The notes under the pieces are model-generated. The model made no database searches. It was not told the origin of the DNA and saw only the letters and a program-made list of their open reading frames with translations. A DNA stretch of 64,000 nucleotides from Clostridiales bacterium (GTDB taxonomy: Bacteria > Bacillota > Clostridia > Lachnospirales > Lachnospiraceae). Positions 31,941 through 38,969 of this stretch are shown piece by piece. Position 1 is the stretch's first letter, and each line of letters starts with the position of its first letter. The translations under genes and the position numbers were made by a program. The stretch is from positions 1 through 64,000 of the forward strand of contig JAJBTU010000032.1 of the NCBI GenBank assembly GCA_020860715.1, written 5' to 3'.

Positions 31941-32144
31941 TCGCAGCACAGCTGCTCGTTGACCCTCGAGCCGCGAGCCGCCATCGCTTAGCGATCTCTC
32001 ATGCGGCACGCAACCTGGCAGGTGCAGCTTTAGCTGCGCGTGCCGATTCCTTTCCTGCTGCAAGCAGCGCAAATCTCTTCTATTCGCAGCACAGCTGCTC
32101 GTTGACCCTCGAGATTTCCTGCTGCAAGCAGCGCAAATCTCTTC
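31941..32144. repeat. Interleaved repeat and hairpin array
   Basis: A 30-base unit (starting TCGCAGCACAGCTGCTCGTT) occurs exactly at 31941-31970 and 32084-32113. A second 30-base unit (starting TTTCCTGCTGCAAGCAGCGC) occurs exactly at 32051-32080 and 32115-32144. The stretch between the first pair holds several stem-loops (ATCGC-TTA-GCGAT; GCACGC/GCGTGC enclosing GCAGC-TTTA-GCTGC). The 540-base gap has no gene. It looks like a non-autonomous palindromic element or an array of such elements. Confidence 0.8.
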
Positions 32145-32314
32145 GGGTCACATTATACAGGAAAGGATGGAATTCGAACACCCCCTTTTTGATTTTTTTA
32201 TGTGGGGCGCCTCGCGCAAGGGCAGTTCCGCAGGGAATGAAAATAATCCTTGCCATCAAATGAATGTTGAAGCAGCATGTTGCAATCCTAGAGCAGGAAA
32301 TATGGATGTACTTC

Positions 32315-32343
32315 TTGTTTGTAGTGAGAGAGACTGATATAAT
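32315..32343 (+). promoter_or_regulatory. Promoter for the GNAT gene at 32394
   Basis: TTGTTT (32315-32320), 17 bases and TATAAT (32338-32343). Confidence 0.6.
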
Positions 32344-32393
32344 TGGGGCATCGGAGAAAAGAAACGGGTCGGCATCGGAAGTGAGGAGGAGTT

Positions 32394-32942
32394 ATGAACC
32401 ATATTGGAACAATCAGATTGAGAACCGATAGATTAATACTAAGACGTTTTACTGTAAATGATGCAGAGGAGATGTTCAATAACTGGGCGTCAGACGACGA
32501 GGTGACAAAATATTTGACCTGGGCTACCCACCAGAATATTGAAATAACACAGGGGTATATCAATTATTGTATACATGAATACTCGGAATCGGCATTTTAT
32601 CAGTGGGTAATAGAATCAAAGGAAACTCATGATCTAATTGGAAATATTTCTGTAGTACAAATAAATGAAGAAATTGATGGTTTGGAATTAGGCTGGGTCA
32701 TAGGAAAAAAATATTGGGGGAATGGATACACGGCAGAAGCTGCAAATGAAGTGATTGAAGTTTTATTTGATAAGGTTGGAGCAAATTGTATTTGTGCAAA
32801 ACATGATGTAAACAATCCTAATTCGGGACGTGTTATGCAGAAAGCAGGGATGAAATATGAGGGAACTTTACGGCAGAGCGGTAGAAATAATCAAGGCATC
32901 GCTGACATGGCACATTATTCTATAATATGGGCAGAACGATAA
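32394..32942 (+). CDS. RimJ/RimL-type GNAT acetyltransferase
   Basis: This 182-residue protein begins with the RimL-like TDRLILRRFTVNDAEEMF and has the acetyl-CoA loop in WVIGKKYWGNGYTAEA (about 102-117) and NPNSGRVMQKAGM near the end. RimJ/RimL members acetylate protein N-termini or small molecules; the substrate here is unknown. The gene is AT-richer than the core genes. gaggaggagtt precedes the start. Confidence 0.88.
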   Translation: MNHIGTIRLRTDRLILRRFTVNDAEEMFNNWASDDEVTKYLTWATHQNIEITQGYINYCIHEYSESAFYQWVIESKETHDLIGNISVVQINEEIDGLELGWVIGKKYWGNGYTAEAANEVIEVLFDKVGANCICAKHDVNNPNSGRVMQKAGMKYEGTLRQSGRNNQGIADMAHYSIIWAER

Positions 32943-32974
32943 CTTCCAGTTGTGCACCTGGATCGGAGGAAAAA

Positions 32975-33340
32975 ATGAATAGAGAGCAGCTTTTTGAGTA
33001 TACAAAGAGTAAATATGGAACAATGCCGGAGTATTTGTGGGCGCGATATCCATCGTATGCTGTCCTGCGCCATCAGGATAATGAAAAATGGTATGGCATT
33101 GTGATGGATGTTCCAAAGAACAAGTTGGGACTGCAGGGAACCGATGTTGTTGATATCCTTGATGTAAAATGCAATCCGGTAATGATTGATATATTACGCC
33201 AATCCCCCGGTTTTTTCCCAGGATACCATATGAATAAAGCAAACTGGATAAGTATCCTTCTTGATGGAACGGTTTCTGATGAGCAGATTCTGGATTTGCT
33301 GGATTTGAGTTTTCAGATGACGGCAAAGAAAAGAAAGTAA
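32975..33340 (+). CDS. MmcQ/YjbR family protein, copy 1
   Basis: This protein of about 121 residues belongs to the MmcQ/YjbR (CyaY-like fold) family: YAVLRHQDNEKWYGIVMDV in the middle and PGYHMNKANWISILLDG in the C-terminal half. The family is widespread and thought to bind DNA or ligands, but is uncharacterised. tcggagg lies directly before ATG 32975. A related protein lies at 40910-41293, and both are followed by the start of a nitrilase gene, which suggests an old segmental duplication. Confidence 0.85.
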   Translation: MNREQLFEYTKSKYGTMPEYLWARYPSYAVLRHQDNEKWYGIVMDVPKNKLGLQGTDVVDILDVKCNPVMIDILRQSPGFFPGYHMNKANWISILLDGTVSDEQILDLLDLSFQMTAKKRK

Positions 33341-33459
33341 TGGAGAGATGTGGATTGAGATGAAACAATATTCGGTAGTGGAAGAGGCGGCCATTGGGGG
33401 ACACGTAATTAAAATAGTTTCATGTACGAGCAGTTAGAAACATGAGGGAGAAAGATTGT

Positions 33460-33537
33460 ATGAACCTGAAAATCGCATTGCTTCAGATCCTTCCTGGGAA
33501 GAACCTTACGGAGCAGACCAATGTGGCCACGGTGTGA
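33460..33537 (+). pseudogene. Truncated 5' copy of the nitrilase gene
   Basis: The first 20 codons (MNLKIALLQILPGKNLTEQT) match the nitrilase gene at 41470 with only two residue differences, and the upstream leader (from about 33431) is also similar. Similarity then stops and a TGA ends the frame after 25 codons. This is a remnant from duplication or from recombination at the nitrilase 5' end. A 25-codon frame just upstream (33360-33437) was not recognised. Confidence 0.85.
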
Positions 33538-33627
33538 TAGAGAAAAGTGTTGTGAAAATTGAGCCCATGAGTGTATAATAGATAACAAGAAACAGGTGGT
33601 TCCTGAAATAGGAAAGGAGACCAAAAC

Positions 33628-35205
33628 ATGGGAATTTATCTAAATCCAAACAACAAAGACTTCGGGATGGCCTTAAATTCGGAAATCTATGTTGACAAAA
33701 CCATGCTGATAAAGTTAACCAACAAAGTGATTTGTACAGAGCAGCGTTTTGTCTCCGTTAGCCGTCCCAGACGGTTTGGAAAGTCCATGGCTGCCAACAT
33801 GCTGACGGCTTATTACAGTAGGGGCTGCGATTCCGAGAAAATGTTCTCCGGCCTTAAAATAAATAATGATAAAGAAAAGGAAAACTTTGAAAAACACCTG
33901 AATAAGTACAATGTTATCCGTATTAACATGGTGGACTTCTTGAGTGAGGCTAAGGATATAGATGAAATGATAAGTTTCATTCAAGGGGATATATCAGATG
34001 AACTTTTCGATGAATTCTCTGGTATAGCTTTTCCAAGAAGAAAGACGCTGGTTAAAATATTGGAAACAGTTTTTAGCAAAACAGGAGTACCCTTTGTTTT
34101 TATAATCGACGAGTGGGATTGTATTTTTCGTGAACGCAAAGAGGATTTTGATTCTCAAAAAATCTACCTGGATTTTCTTCGGAATCTGCTTAAAGACAAA
34201 AGCTACGTTGCTCTTGCATATATGACAGGTATTCTTCCTATAAAAAAATATGGAAAACACTCAGCTATAAATATGTTTACTGAAATCTCGATGACAAATG
34301 CAGGAGATTATGCGGAATTTACGGGCTTCACTGAAAATGAAGTCGAAGCACTTTGCAAACAGTACCATATGTCCTTTGACGAAACCAAACGTTGGTATGA
34401 TGGATATAATTTAAGGGGTGTCTCCATTTATAATCCCCGCTCAGTAGTAATGTCGATGACCTTCAAAAATTTTAGTAACTACTGGACATCAACGGAGACA
34501 TACGAAGCCCTCAAAATATATATACAGTCCGAAGACATGCGTGAAACTATCAATAAATTGATATCCGGCGAGAAAATTGCCATTGATACCACAACGTTTT
34601 CAAACGACATGGTCACGTTTCACTCGCAGGATGATGTACTGACGCTTCTTGTTCATCTGGGTTATCTGACATATAATTTTGACACCAAAAAGGTCAGCAT
34701 ACCCAACTATGAGATTACGGAGCAATTTGCCAGCACTGTCAGGATTATAGGTTGGTCAGAAATATCAGGTTCATTGATGCGTTCCGATGAACTACTTAAA
34801 GCAACCATCGCATGTGATGAAGAAAAGGTGGCGGAGCTCATAGAGCAGGCTCACACCGAAAATGCATCCATCCTGAAATATAATGACGAAAATTCCCTCT
34901 CATGTGTAATATCGCTTGCCTATTATTCTGCAAGAAAAACATATACCATGCACAGGGAAGTACCGGCAGGAAAAGGTTTTGCGGATATTGTATTCGTACC
35001 GAGAAATGGCGTAACCACTCCGGCAATGATAATCGAATTGAAATATAACCAGTCTGCTGAAACAGCGATAGAACAGGCTAAAAACCGCAATTACGCAGAC
35101 TTCTTTAAGGACTACAAAGGAGACATCCTGCTCGTTGGAATAAATTACTGCAAAGATGATTCGGATAAAAAGCACACATGTCGGATAGAAAAGCTAAAAA
35201 AATGA
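33628..35205 (+). CDS. AAA-ATPase-like protein with PD-(D/E)XK nuclease domain
   Basis: This 525-residue protein has the layout of the AAA-ATPase-like/DUF1703 family common in anaerobes. An N-terminal ATPase region has a P-loop-like SRPRRFGKSMAANML (about 48-62) and Walker B FIIDEWDCIF (about 156-165); the middle holds WYDGYNLRG, and a C-terminal PD-(D/E)XK nuclease-like domain shows KGFADIVFVP and MIIELKYNQS with the E-x-K pair. Members occur in many copies per genome and are often considered mobile or defence-related, without proven function. The gene is AT-richer than the core. It has its own TATAAT box at 33574-33579 and a good ribosome site (aaaggaga). Confidence 0.85.
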   Translation: MGIYLNPNNKDFGMALNSEIYVDKTMLIKLTNKVICTEQRFVSVSRPRRFGKSMAANMLTAYYSRGCDSEKMFSGLKINNDKEKENFEKHLNKYNVIRINMVDFLSEAKDIDEMISFIQGDISDELFDEFSGIAFPRRKTLVKILETVFSKTGVPFVFIIDEWDCIFRERKEDFDSQKIYLDFLRNLLKDKSYVALAYMTGILPIKKYGKHSAINMFTEISMTNAGDYAEFTGFTENEVEALCKQYHMSFDETKRWYDGYNLRGVSIYNPRSVVMSMTFKNFSNYWTSTETYEALKIYIQSEDMRETINKLISGEKIAIDTTTFSNDMVTFHSQDDVLTLLVHLGYLTYNFDTKKVSIPNYEITEQFASTVRIIGWSEISGSLMRSDELLKATIACDEEKVAELIEQAHTENASILKYNDENSLSCVISLAYYSARKTYTMHREVPAGKGFADIVFVPRNGVTTPAMIIELKYNQSAETAIEQAKNRNYADFFKDYKGDILLVGINYCKDDSDKKHTCRIEKLKK

Positions 35206-35294
35206 GACGATGGGGAGAGATATCGTCATCTGGAGAAATAAGGTGCGATAACAGTTATGAAAGAAATAAGAGAACAGGCAGACGGTAATTTCAT

Positions 35295-36008
35295 ATGTAC
35301 TTTGTGATATGCGAAGACAATCCGGAAGAAGGATTGTGGCTTCAGGATAAACTGAAAAAATGGGCGTATAAAAGGAACGTGGTGGTAGAGACAGCCAGAT
35401 ACGAAAGTGCGGAGCAGTTCTGGTTTTCCTATGAGGAAAAGCAAAAAATAGATGCGATTTTTCTGGATATTCAGCTGCCGGATGAGGATGGCATGACGCT
35501 GGCGAGAAAGCTGCGCGCGAGAAAGAATCCGGTTCCGATTCTTTTTGTGACGGGCATGGATGACTATATGGCAGAAGGTTATGACGTGCAGGCCATTCAT
35601 TATCTGTTAAAGCCTGTCTCGGAGGAAAAACTGGAAGCATGCCTGGAGCGCATTATGCGGGCTTCAGATACAAAGGAGCCATTTGTGATATTGCAGACAG
35701 ATGCGGACGCAGTTCGGGTTTTACAGAGAGACATCGTTATGGTAGAGGTGTTTGCGCACCAGTGTGTTTATACAACGAAGGAGAGCTCATACACGGTGCA
35801 GGAATCCCTGAAAGAAGCACAGGAAAAGCTGCAAAGCGGATGGTTTGCCTTGGCCTACCGCGGAATCCTGGTAAACCTTTTTCATGTAAGATCCATTAGT
35901 CGGGATAAGGTTTGCCTGACAGATGGCAAGGAAGTGCCGGTCAGCCGACGAATGTATGGAGAACTGAACCAGGCATTTATCCGGTTTTACAGGGAAGGAA
36001 GAGCGTGA
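35295..36008 (+). CDS. LytTR-type (AgrA-like) response regulator
   Basis: This 237-residue regulator has a receiver domain (residues 1-120) with the acidic pair ED at 7-8, the phosphorylated Asp58 in IFLDIQLP, and Lys in YLLKPVS near 101. A LytTR DNA-binding domain follows (about 135-235, with VMVEVFAHQCVYTT and AYRGILVNL). Such regulators control peptide production, export and immunity with AgrC-like kinases. The stop codon overlaps the ATG of the kinase gene by four bases (ATGA). The start has no clear ribosome site. A double LytTR-like operator lies downstream at 36913-36947, before the ABC exporter genes. Confidence 0.92.
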   Translation: MYFVICEDNPEEGLWLQDKLKKWAYKRNVVVETARYESAEQFWFSYEEKQKIDAIFLDIQLPDEDGMTLARKLRARKNPVPILFVTGMDDYMAEGYDVQAIHYLLKPVSEEKLEACLERIMRASDTKEPFVILQTDADAVRVLQRDIVMVEVFAHQCVYTTKESSYTVQESLKEAQEKLQSGWFALAYRGILVNLFHVRSISRDKVCLTDGKEVPVSRRMYGELNQAFIRFYREGRA

Positions 36009-36757
36009 TGTTGGGATATTTAATTCTGACTGTTTTGTTTTTGATTGTATTTGCATTATTGCTTTTTGTGCTTGAACCGAGGATGGTGGAGAAACGCCTT
36101 GCACAGGTCCAAAACCAGCTGGCAGAGCGGCAGATGGAGGAATTGCAGAGCAATTACAGGGAGTTGCGCGGCTGGCGGCATGACTGGCGGAATCATATGC
36201 AGGCTTTGAAGGTCTATGTGGATGGCGGCGATCTGGACAAGGCGGCGGATTATATTGTGCAGATGGGCGAGGCATTTGAACGTGTGGCGCAGACCGTGAA
36301 GTCCGGCAATGCCATGGCGGATGCGATTATCAACAGTAAATTATCTCTGGCGCGTGAAAAGGGGATCGCAATGGATGCGACATTCCGCGTCCCGGAAATA
36401 CTGCCAGTATCGGATGTGGAATTCTGTGTTTTGTTTGGAAATCTGATGGACAATGCAATCGAAAGCTGTTTGACGATTCCCGAAAAAGAGAAACGCTTTA
36501 TCCGGATCTATATAAGTACCTTTCAGGAGCAGTTTTATCTGTCAATTTCTAACGCGACGGCAAAAATGACACGAACAGCGACTTATTTTTCCTGGAAAGG
36601 GAAGGGACATGGATTCGGGATGACGAATATTGATTCCGTGGTAAAACACCACAAGGGCTACTTAAATCGCAGCAACGAGCCAGGTGTCTTTCAAACAGAG
36701 TTGATGATTCCGTATTATAGTGAACGACAAAATTCTTTTGTCATTCACTATAAATGA
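36008..36757 (+). CDS. AgrC-like GHKL sensor histidine kinase, short sensor region
   Basis: This 249-residue protein has one membrane segment (about residues 4-24), a coiled linker, the phospho-acceptor region GWRHDWRNHMQAL with His near residue 59, and a GHKL ATPase domain with N-box NLMDNAIESC (about 143-152) and G-box GHGFGMTNI (about 203-211). AgrC-type kinases normally have five to seven membrane helices that sense a peptide; here only one helix remains, so it may sense with a partner such as the exporter or respond inside the membrane. It overlaps the response regulator gene (ATGA). Confidence 0.9.
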   Translation: MLGYLILTVLFLIVFALLLFVLEPRMVEKRLAQVQNQLAERQMEELQSNYRELRGWRHDWRNHMQALKVYVDGGDLDKAADYIVQMGEAFERVAQTVKSGNAMADAIINSKLSLAREKGIAMDATFRVPEILPVSDVEFCVLFGNLMDNAIESCLTIPEKEKRFIRIYISTFQEQFYLSISNATAKMTRTATYFSWKGKGHGFGMTNIDSVVKHHKGYLNRSNEPGVFQTELMIPYYSERQNSFVIHYK

Positions 36758-36763
36758 TGCACA

Positions 36764-36879
36764 CAGACGCGCATGGAAGTGCCACTTCGCTGCGCTCGGA
36801 GGCAGGACGCCTCGCCCATGAGAGTTCGCTTCGCGAAGGGCGAGGCTGAGGAATGGCTGCTTGCGCAGCCCCGCGTCTG
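36764..36879. repeat. Palindromic element, copy 1
   Basis: The core (36774-36846, 73 nt) starts TGGAAGTGCC and folds into two arms. The second arm is the perfect stem GCCTCGCCC/GGGCGAGGC (36809-36817, 36838-36846) enclosing TTCGC-TTC-GCGAA. This copy is extended by a GGCTGC-TTGC-GCAGCC hairpin, and the whole is closed by an outer stem CAGACGCG (36764-36771) / CGCGTCTG (36872-36879). It starts seven bases after the kinase stop codon. Confidence 0.85.
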
Positions 36880-36912
36880 GCGCAGAGTAAAACAACTTAC
36901 GTCGTTTACTAT

Positions 36913-36947
36913 AATAACCGCTTATGTCTGGAAAATAACCGCTTGTG
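36913..36947 (+). promoter_or_regulatory. Double LytTR-like operator before the ABC exporter operon
   Basis: Two 14-base direct repeats, AATAACCGCTTATG (36913) and AATAACCGCTTGTG (36934), are spaced exactly 21 bases start to start. Their cores ACCGCTTAT and ACCGCTTGT fit the LytTR half-site pattern ([TA][AC][CA]GTTN[AG][TG]) in 8 of 9 positions, with a 12-base gap as expected. A TATAAT (36910-36915) overlaps the first repeat, and a possible TATGTT -10 lies just downstream (36964-36969). Control by the neighbouring regulator is inferred. Confidence 0.65.
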
Positions 36948-36978
36948 AAAAAAAACAAAAAAATATGTTTTGAATGTG

Positions 36979-37018
36979 ATATCCTCTCCTTATGGACAAT
37001 AAGCAGAGGATATTTTTT
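36979..37018 (+). terminator. Terminator-like hairpin in the ABC exporter leader
   Basis: ATATCCTCTCCTTAT (36979-36993) pairs with ATAAGCAGAGGATAT (36999-37013) with one mismatch and a 5-base loop, followed by six T. It lies between the operator and the exporter genes, so it may end the two-component transcript or act as an attenuator. Confidence 0.75.
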
Positions 37019-37054
37019 CTGCTATTTTGAGCAGTTACATTCATTACATGATAA

Positions 37055-37127
37055 TGGAAATGCCACCTCGCTGCGCTCGGAGGCAGAACGCCTCGTCCAT
37101 GAGAGTTCGCTTCGCGAAGGGCGAGGC
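37055..37127. repeat. Palindromic element, copy 2
   Basis: Exactly 73 nt and nearly identical to the core of copy 1. In the second arm, GCCTCGTCC (37090-37098) pairs with GGGCGAGGC (37119-37127), with one C-to-T change that keeps a G-U pair. It ends just before the ribosome site (ccggagg) of the first ABC gene. Confidence 0.85.
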
Positions 37128-37145
37128 TCCGGAGGTCTTACAGCT

Positions 37146-38969
37146 ATGAAGAGGAAATCATTATTGCAATATCAATGGAAAAAGAACCGGGCAGTTTTCT
37201 TTTGCGGATTTTTCTATGTGCCGACGGGAATCCTGGCGGGTTTGCTGCGGATTTATCTGCCCAAGGCGGTGCTTTCGGAGTTGGAAACCTCACAGACCGT
37301 GGCGCACATGGGAATGACGCTTCTTGTAATTTCAGTGGCGCTGCTTTTACTTCTGCTGATGCAGACAAGGCTTGAGGTGTCAATTTCACGTTACGGGTAT
37401 TTACTTCTTCAGGAAATGCGAGGAGAGTATGCCAGAAGACTTCTTACCGCAAATTATGAAGAAATGGAAACGCAGGATTTTCGTTCGGCGCGTGATCAGG
37501 CAAAACAGGCAATTTACGGTGAACGGATGGATGGAAAAAACGTTACTCCGGTCAATGATTTTATGAAAAATCTGTTGTCTGCACTTACCAATATAGGCTC
37601 TGTGGTGCTCTATACTGTGATGATTGCCCGGGTTTCACCGATCCTGATCCCTGTGCTTCTTCTGCCGCCGATGCTGATTTTTTATCTGGATGGAAAGGTC
37701 GGTGTTCGGGAAGAGAAAAATTGGGATGTGGAAGCGGGCGCGTATCAGAAGGAGGAGTATACGAGAAAACGCGCCGGGGATTTTACTTACGCAAAAGATA
37801 TACGTCTCTACAATATGAAACCGTGGCTGCTTGGCGTGAATCAAAAATATGCCGGGATAAGGCTTGGCTCAAAAAAAGAGGAGCTTCTGTTTACCGGAGG
37901 CCTTGCGGTAGTCAATAATGTAATTAATTATCTGCAAATTGCCTGTATCTGCGGATCCTTTTTGTACCAGGCATGGATTGGACGAATAACGATATCCGAT
38001 GTAGTACTTTATTTCGGAGCGGCTACTTCTTTAACGTCAGCATTGCTTACAGCCTCTCAAACAATGGTTATCCTACGCCTTATGGGGATCAATTATCAGA
38101 AATACGCGGATTTCGTTGATATACCGGAAGGTAAATTAGATGAGGGTGAAATACTTCCTTCAAAAGAGGAGTTGACTGAGCCCGATAATCTAAATTCTGA
38201 AGCGGTTACATTGGAGCTGCAGTCAGTTTCCTATCGTTTTCCGGATACAGATACAGATTTACTGCATAATCTGAACCTGACTGTAAAAAGCGGTGATCGA
38301 ATTGCAGTTGTGGGATTAAACGGCGCCGGTAAAACTACACTAATGAAGCTGCTTTGCGGTCTTTTGACTCCTACAGGCGGGAGAATTCTTTTAAATGGAG
38401 TGGATATGAGTACCCTGCCGCCCGAAAAGCGGTATGAATGGTTTTCCTGTGCGTTTCAGGATATTGGGTTCCTGCCGGTATCTGTGCAGGAAAATATATG
38501 TGGCTATGGAAAAGCTGACAGATTTAAACTTTTTGATTGTCTGGAAAAAGCCGGTATCATAGATAAGATACTTTCCCTTCCAGATAGCGTGAATACTTTG
38601 ATGGAAAAGGATATAAATGAGGACGCGGTTGATTTTTCCGGAGGGGAAAAGCAAAAGCTTGCGCTGGCACGCGCCCTGTACCAAGATCGGCCGGTACTGA
38701 TATTGGATGAGCCGACGGCGGCGCTTGATCCGCTGGCTGAATATGAGATGTATCAGCGTTACGCGGATTTTGCAAAGGACAAATTGTCTTTCTTCGTGTC
38801 GCACCGTTTATCCAGTACAAGATTTTGCACACGTATCCTGCTTTTGCAGGACGGCTGCTTTGCGGAGCAGGGGACGCATGAGGAATTGCTTAAGAAGAAT
38901 GGCGTGTATGCGGAACTGTTTCGGCTGCAGAGTTATTATTATAATCGAGAGAAAGAGGGTATGGTATGA
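37146..38969 (+). CDS. ABC exporter half, first subunit
   Basis: This 607-residue protein has an N-terminal membrane domain with about six helices (residues 15-320) and a C-terminal nucleotide-binding domain. Walker A is GLNGAGKTT (about 388-396), the signature FSGGEKQ (about 496), and Walker B/D-loop LILDEPTAALDP. H-loop SHRLSS is present. It is a half-transporter that most likely pairs with the next gene's product, whose start overlaps its stop by four bases. An in-frame extension to 36945 runs through the palindromic element and has no ribosome site; ccggagg precedes ATG 37146. With an AgrAC-like system upstream, export of a peptide or resistance to one is likely; no precursor peptide gene was found. 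Confidence 0.92.
   Translation: MKRKSLLQYQWKKNRAVFFCGFFYVPTGILAGLLRIYLPKAVLSELETSQTVAHMGMTLLVISVALLLLLLMQTRLEVSISRYGYLLLQEMRGEYARRLLTANYEEMETQDFRSARDQAKQAIYGERMDGKNVTPVNDFMKNLLSALTNIGSVVLYTVMIARVSPILIPVLLLPPMLIFYLDGKVGVREEKNWDVEAGAYQKEEYTRKRAGDFTYAKDIRLYNMKPWLLGVNQKYAGIRLGSKKEELLFTGGLAVVNNVINYLQIACICGSFLYQAWIGRITISDVVLYFGAATSLTSALLTASQTMVILRLMGINYQKYADFVDIPEGKLDEGEILPSKEELTEPDNLNSEAVTLELQSVSYRFPDTDTDLLHNLNLTVKSGDRIAVVGLNGAGKTTLMKLLCGLLTPTGGRILLNGVDMSTLPPEKRYEWFSCAFQDIGFLPVSVQENICGYGKADRFKLFDCLEKAGIIDKILSLPDSVNTLMEKDINEDAVDFSGGEKQKLALARALYQDRPVLILDEPTAALDPLAEYEMYQRYADFAKDKLSFFVSHRLSSTRFCTRILLLQDGCFAEQGTHEELLKKNGVYAELFRLQSYYYNREKEGMV

Noticed and set aside
31941-32144. Repeat array considered as a CRISPR
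   Set aside because: There are only two copies of each of two units, no regular spacers, and no cas genes nearby.
35257-35307. 16-codon frame overlapping the response regulator start, considered as a leader peptide
   Set aside because: It has no well-placed ribosome site and no feature of a signalling peptide; it overlaps the regulator start by only 13 bases.
36773-36973. 66-codon frame between the kinase and exporter genes, considered as a peptide precursor
   Set aside because: It runs through the palindromic element and the LytTR-like operator, has no ribosome site, and shows no leader-peptide or double-glycine motif.
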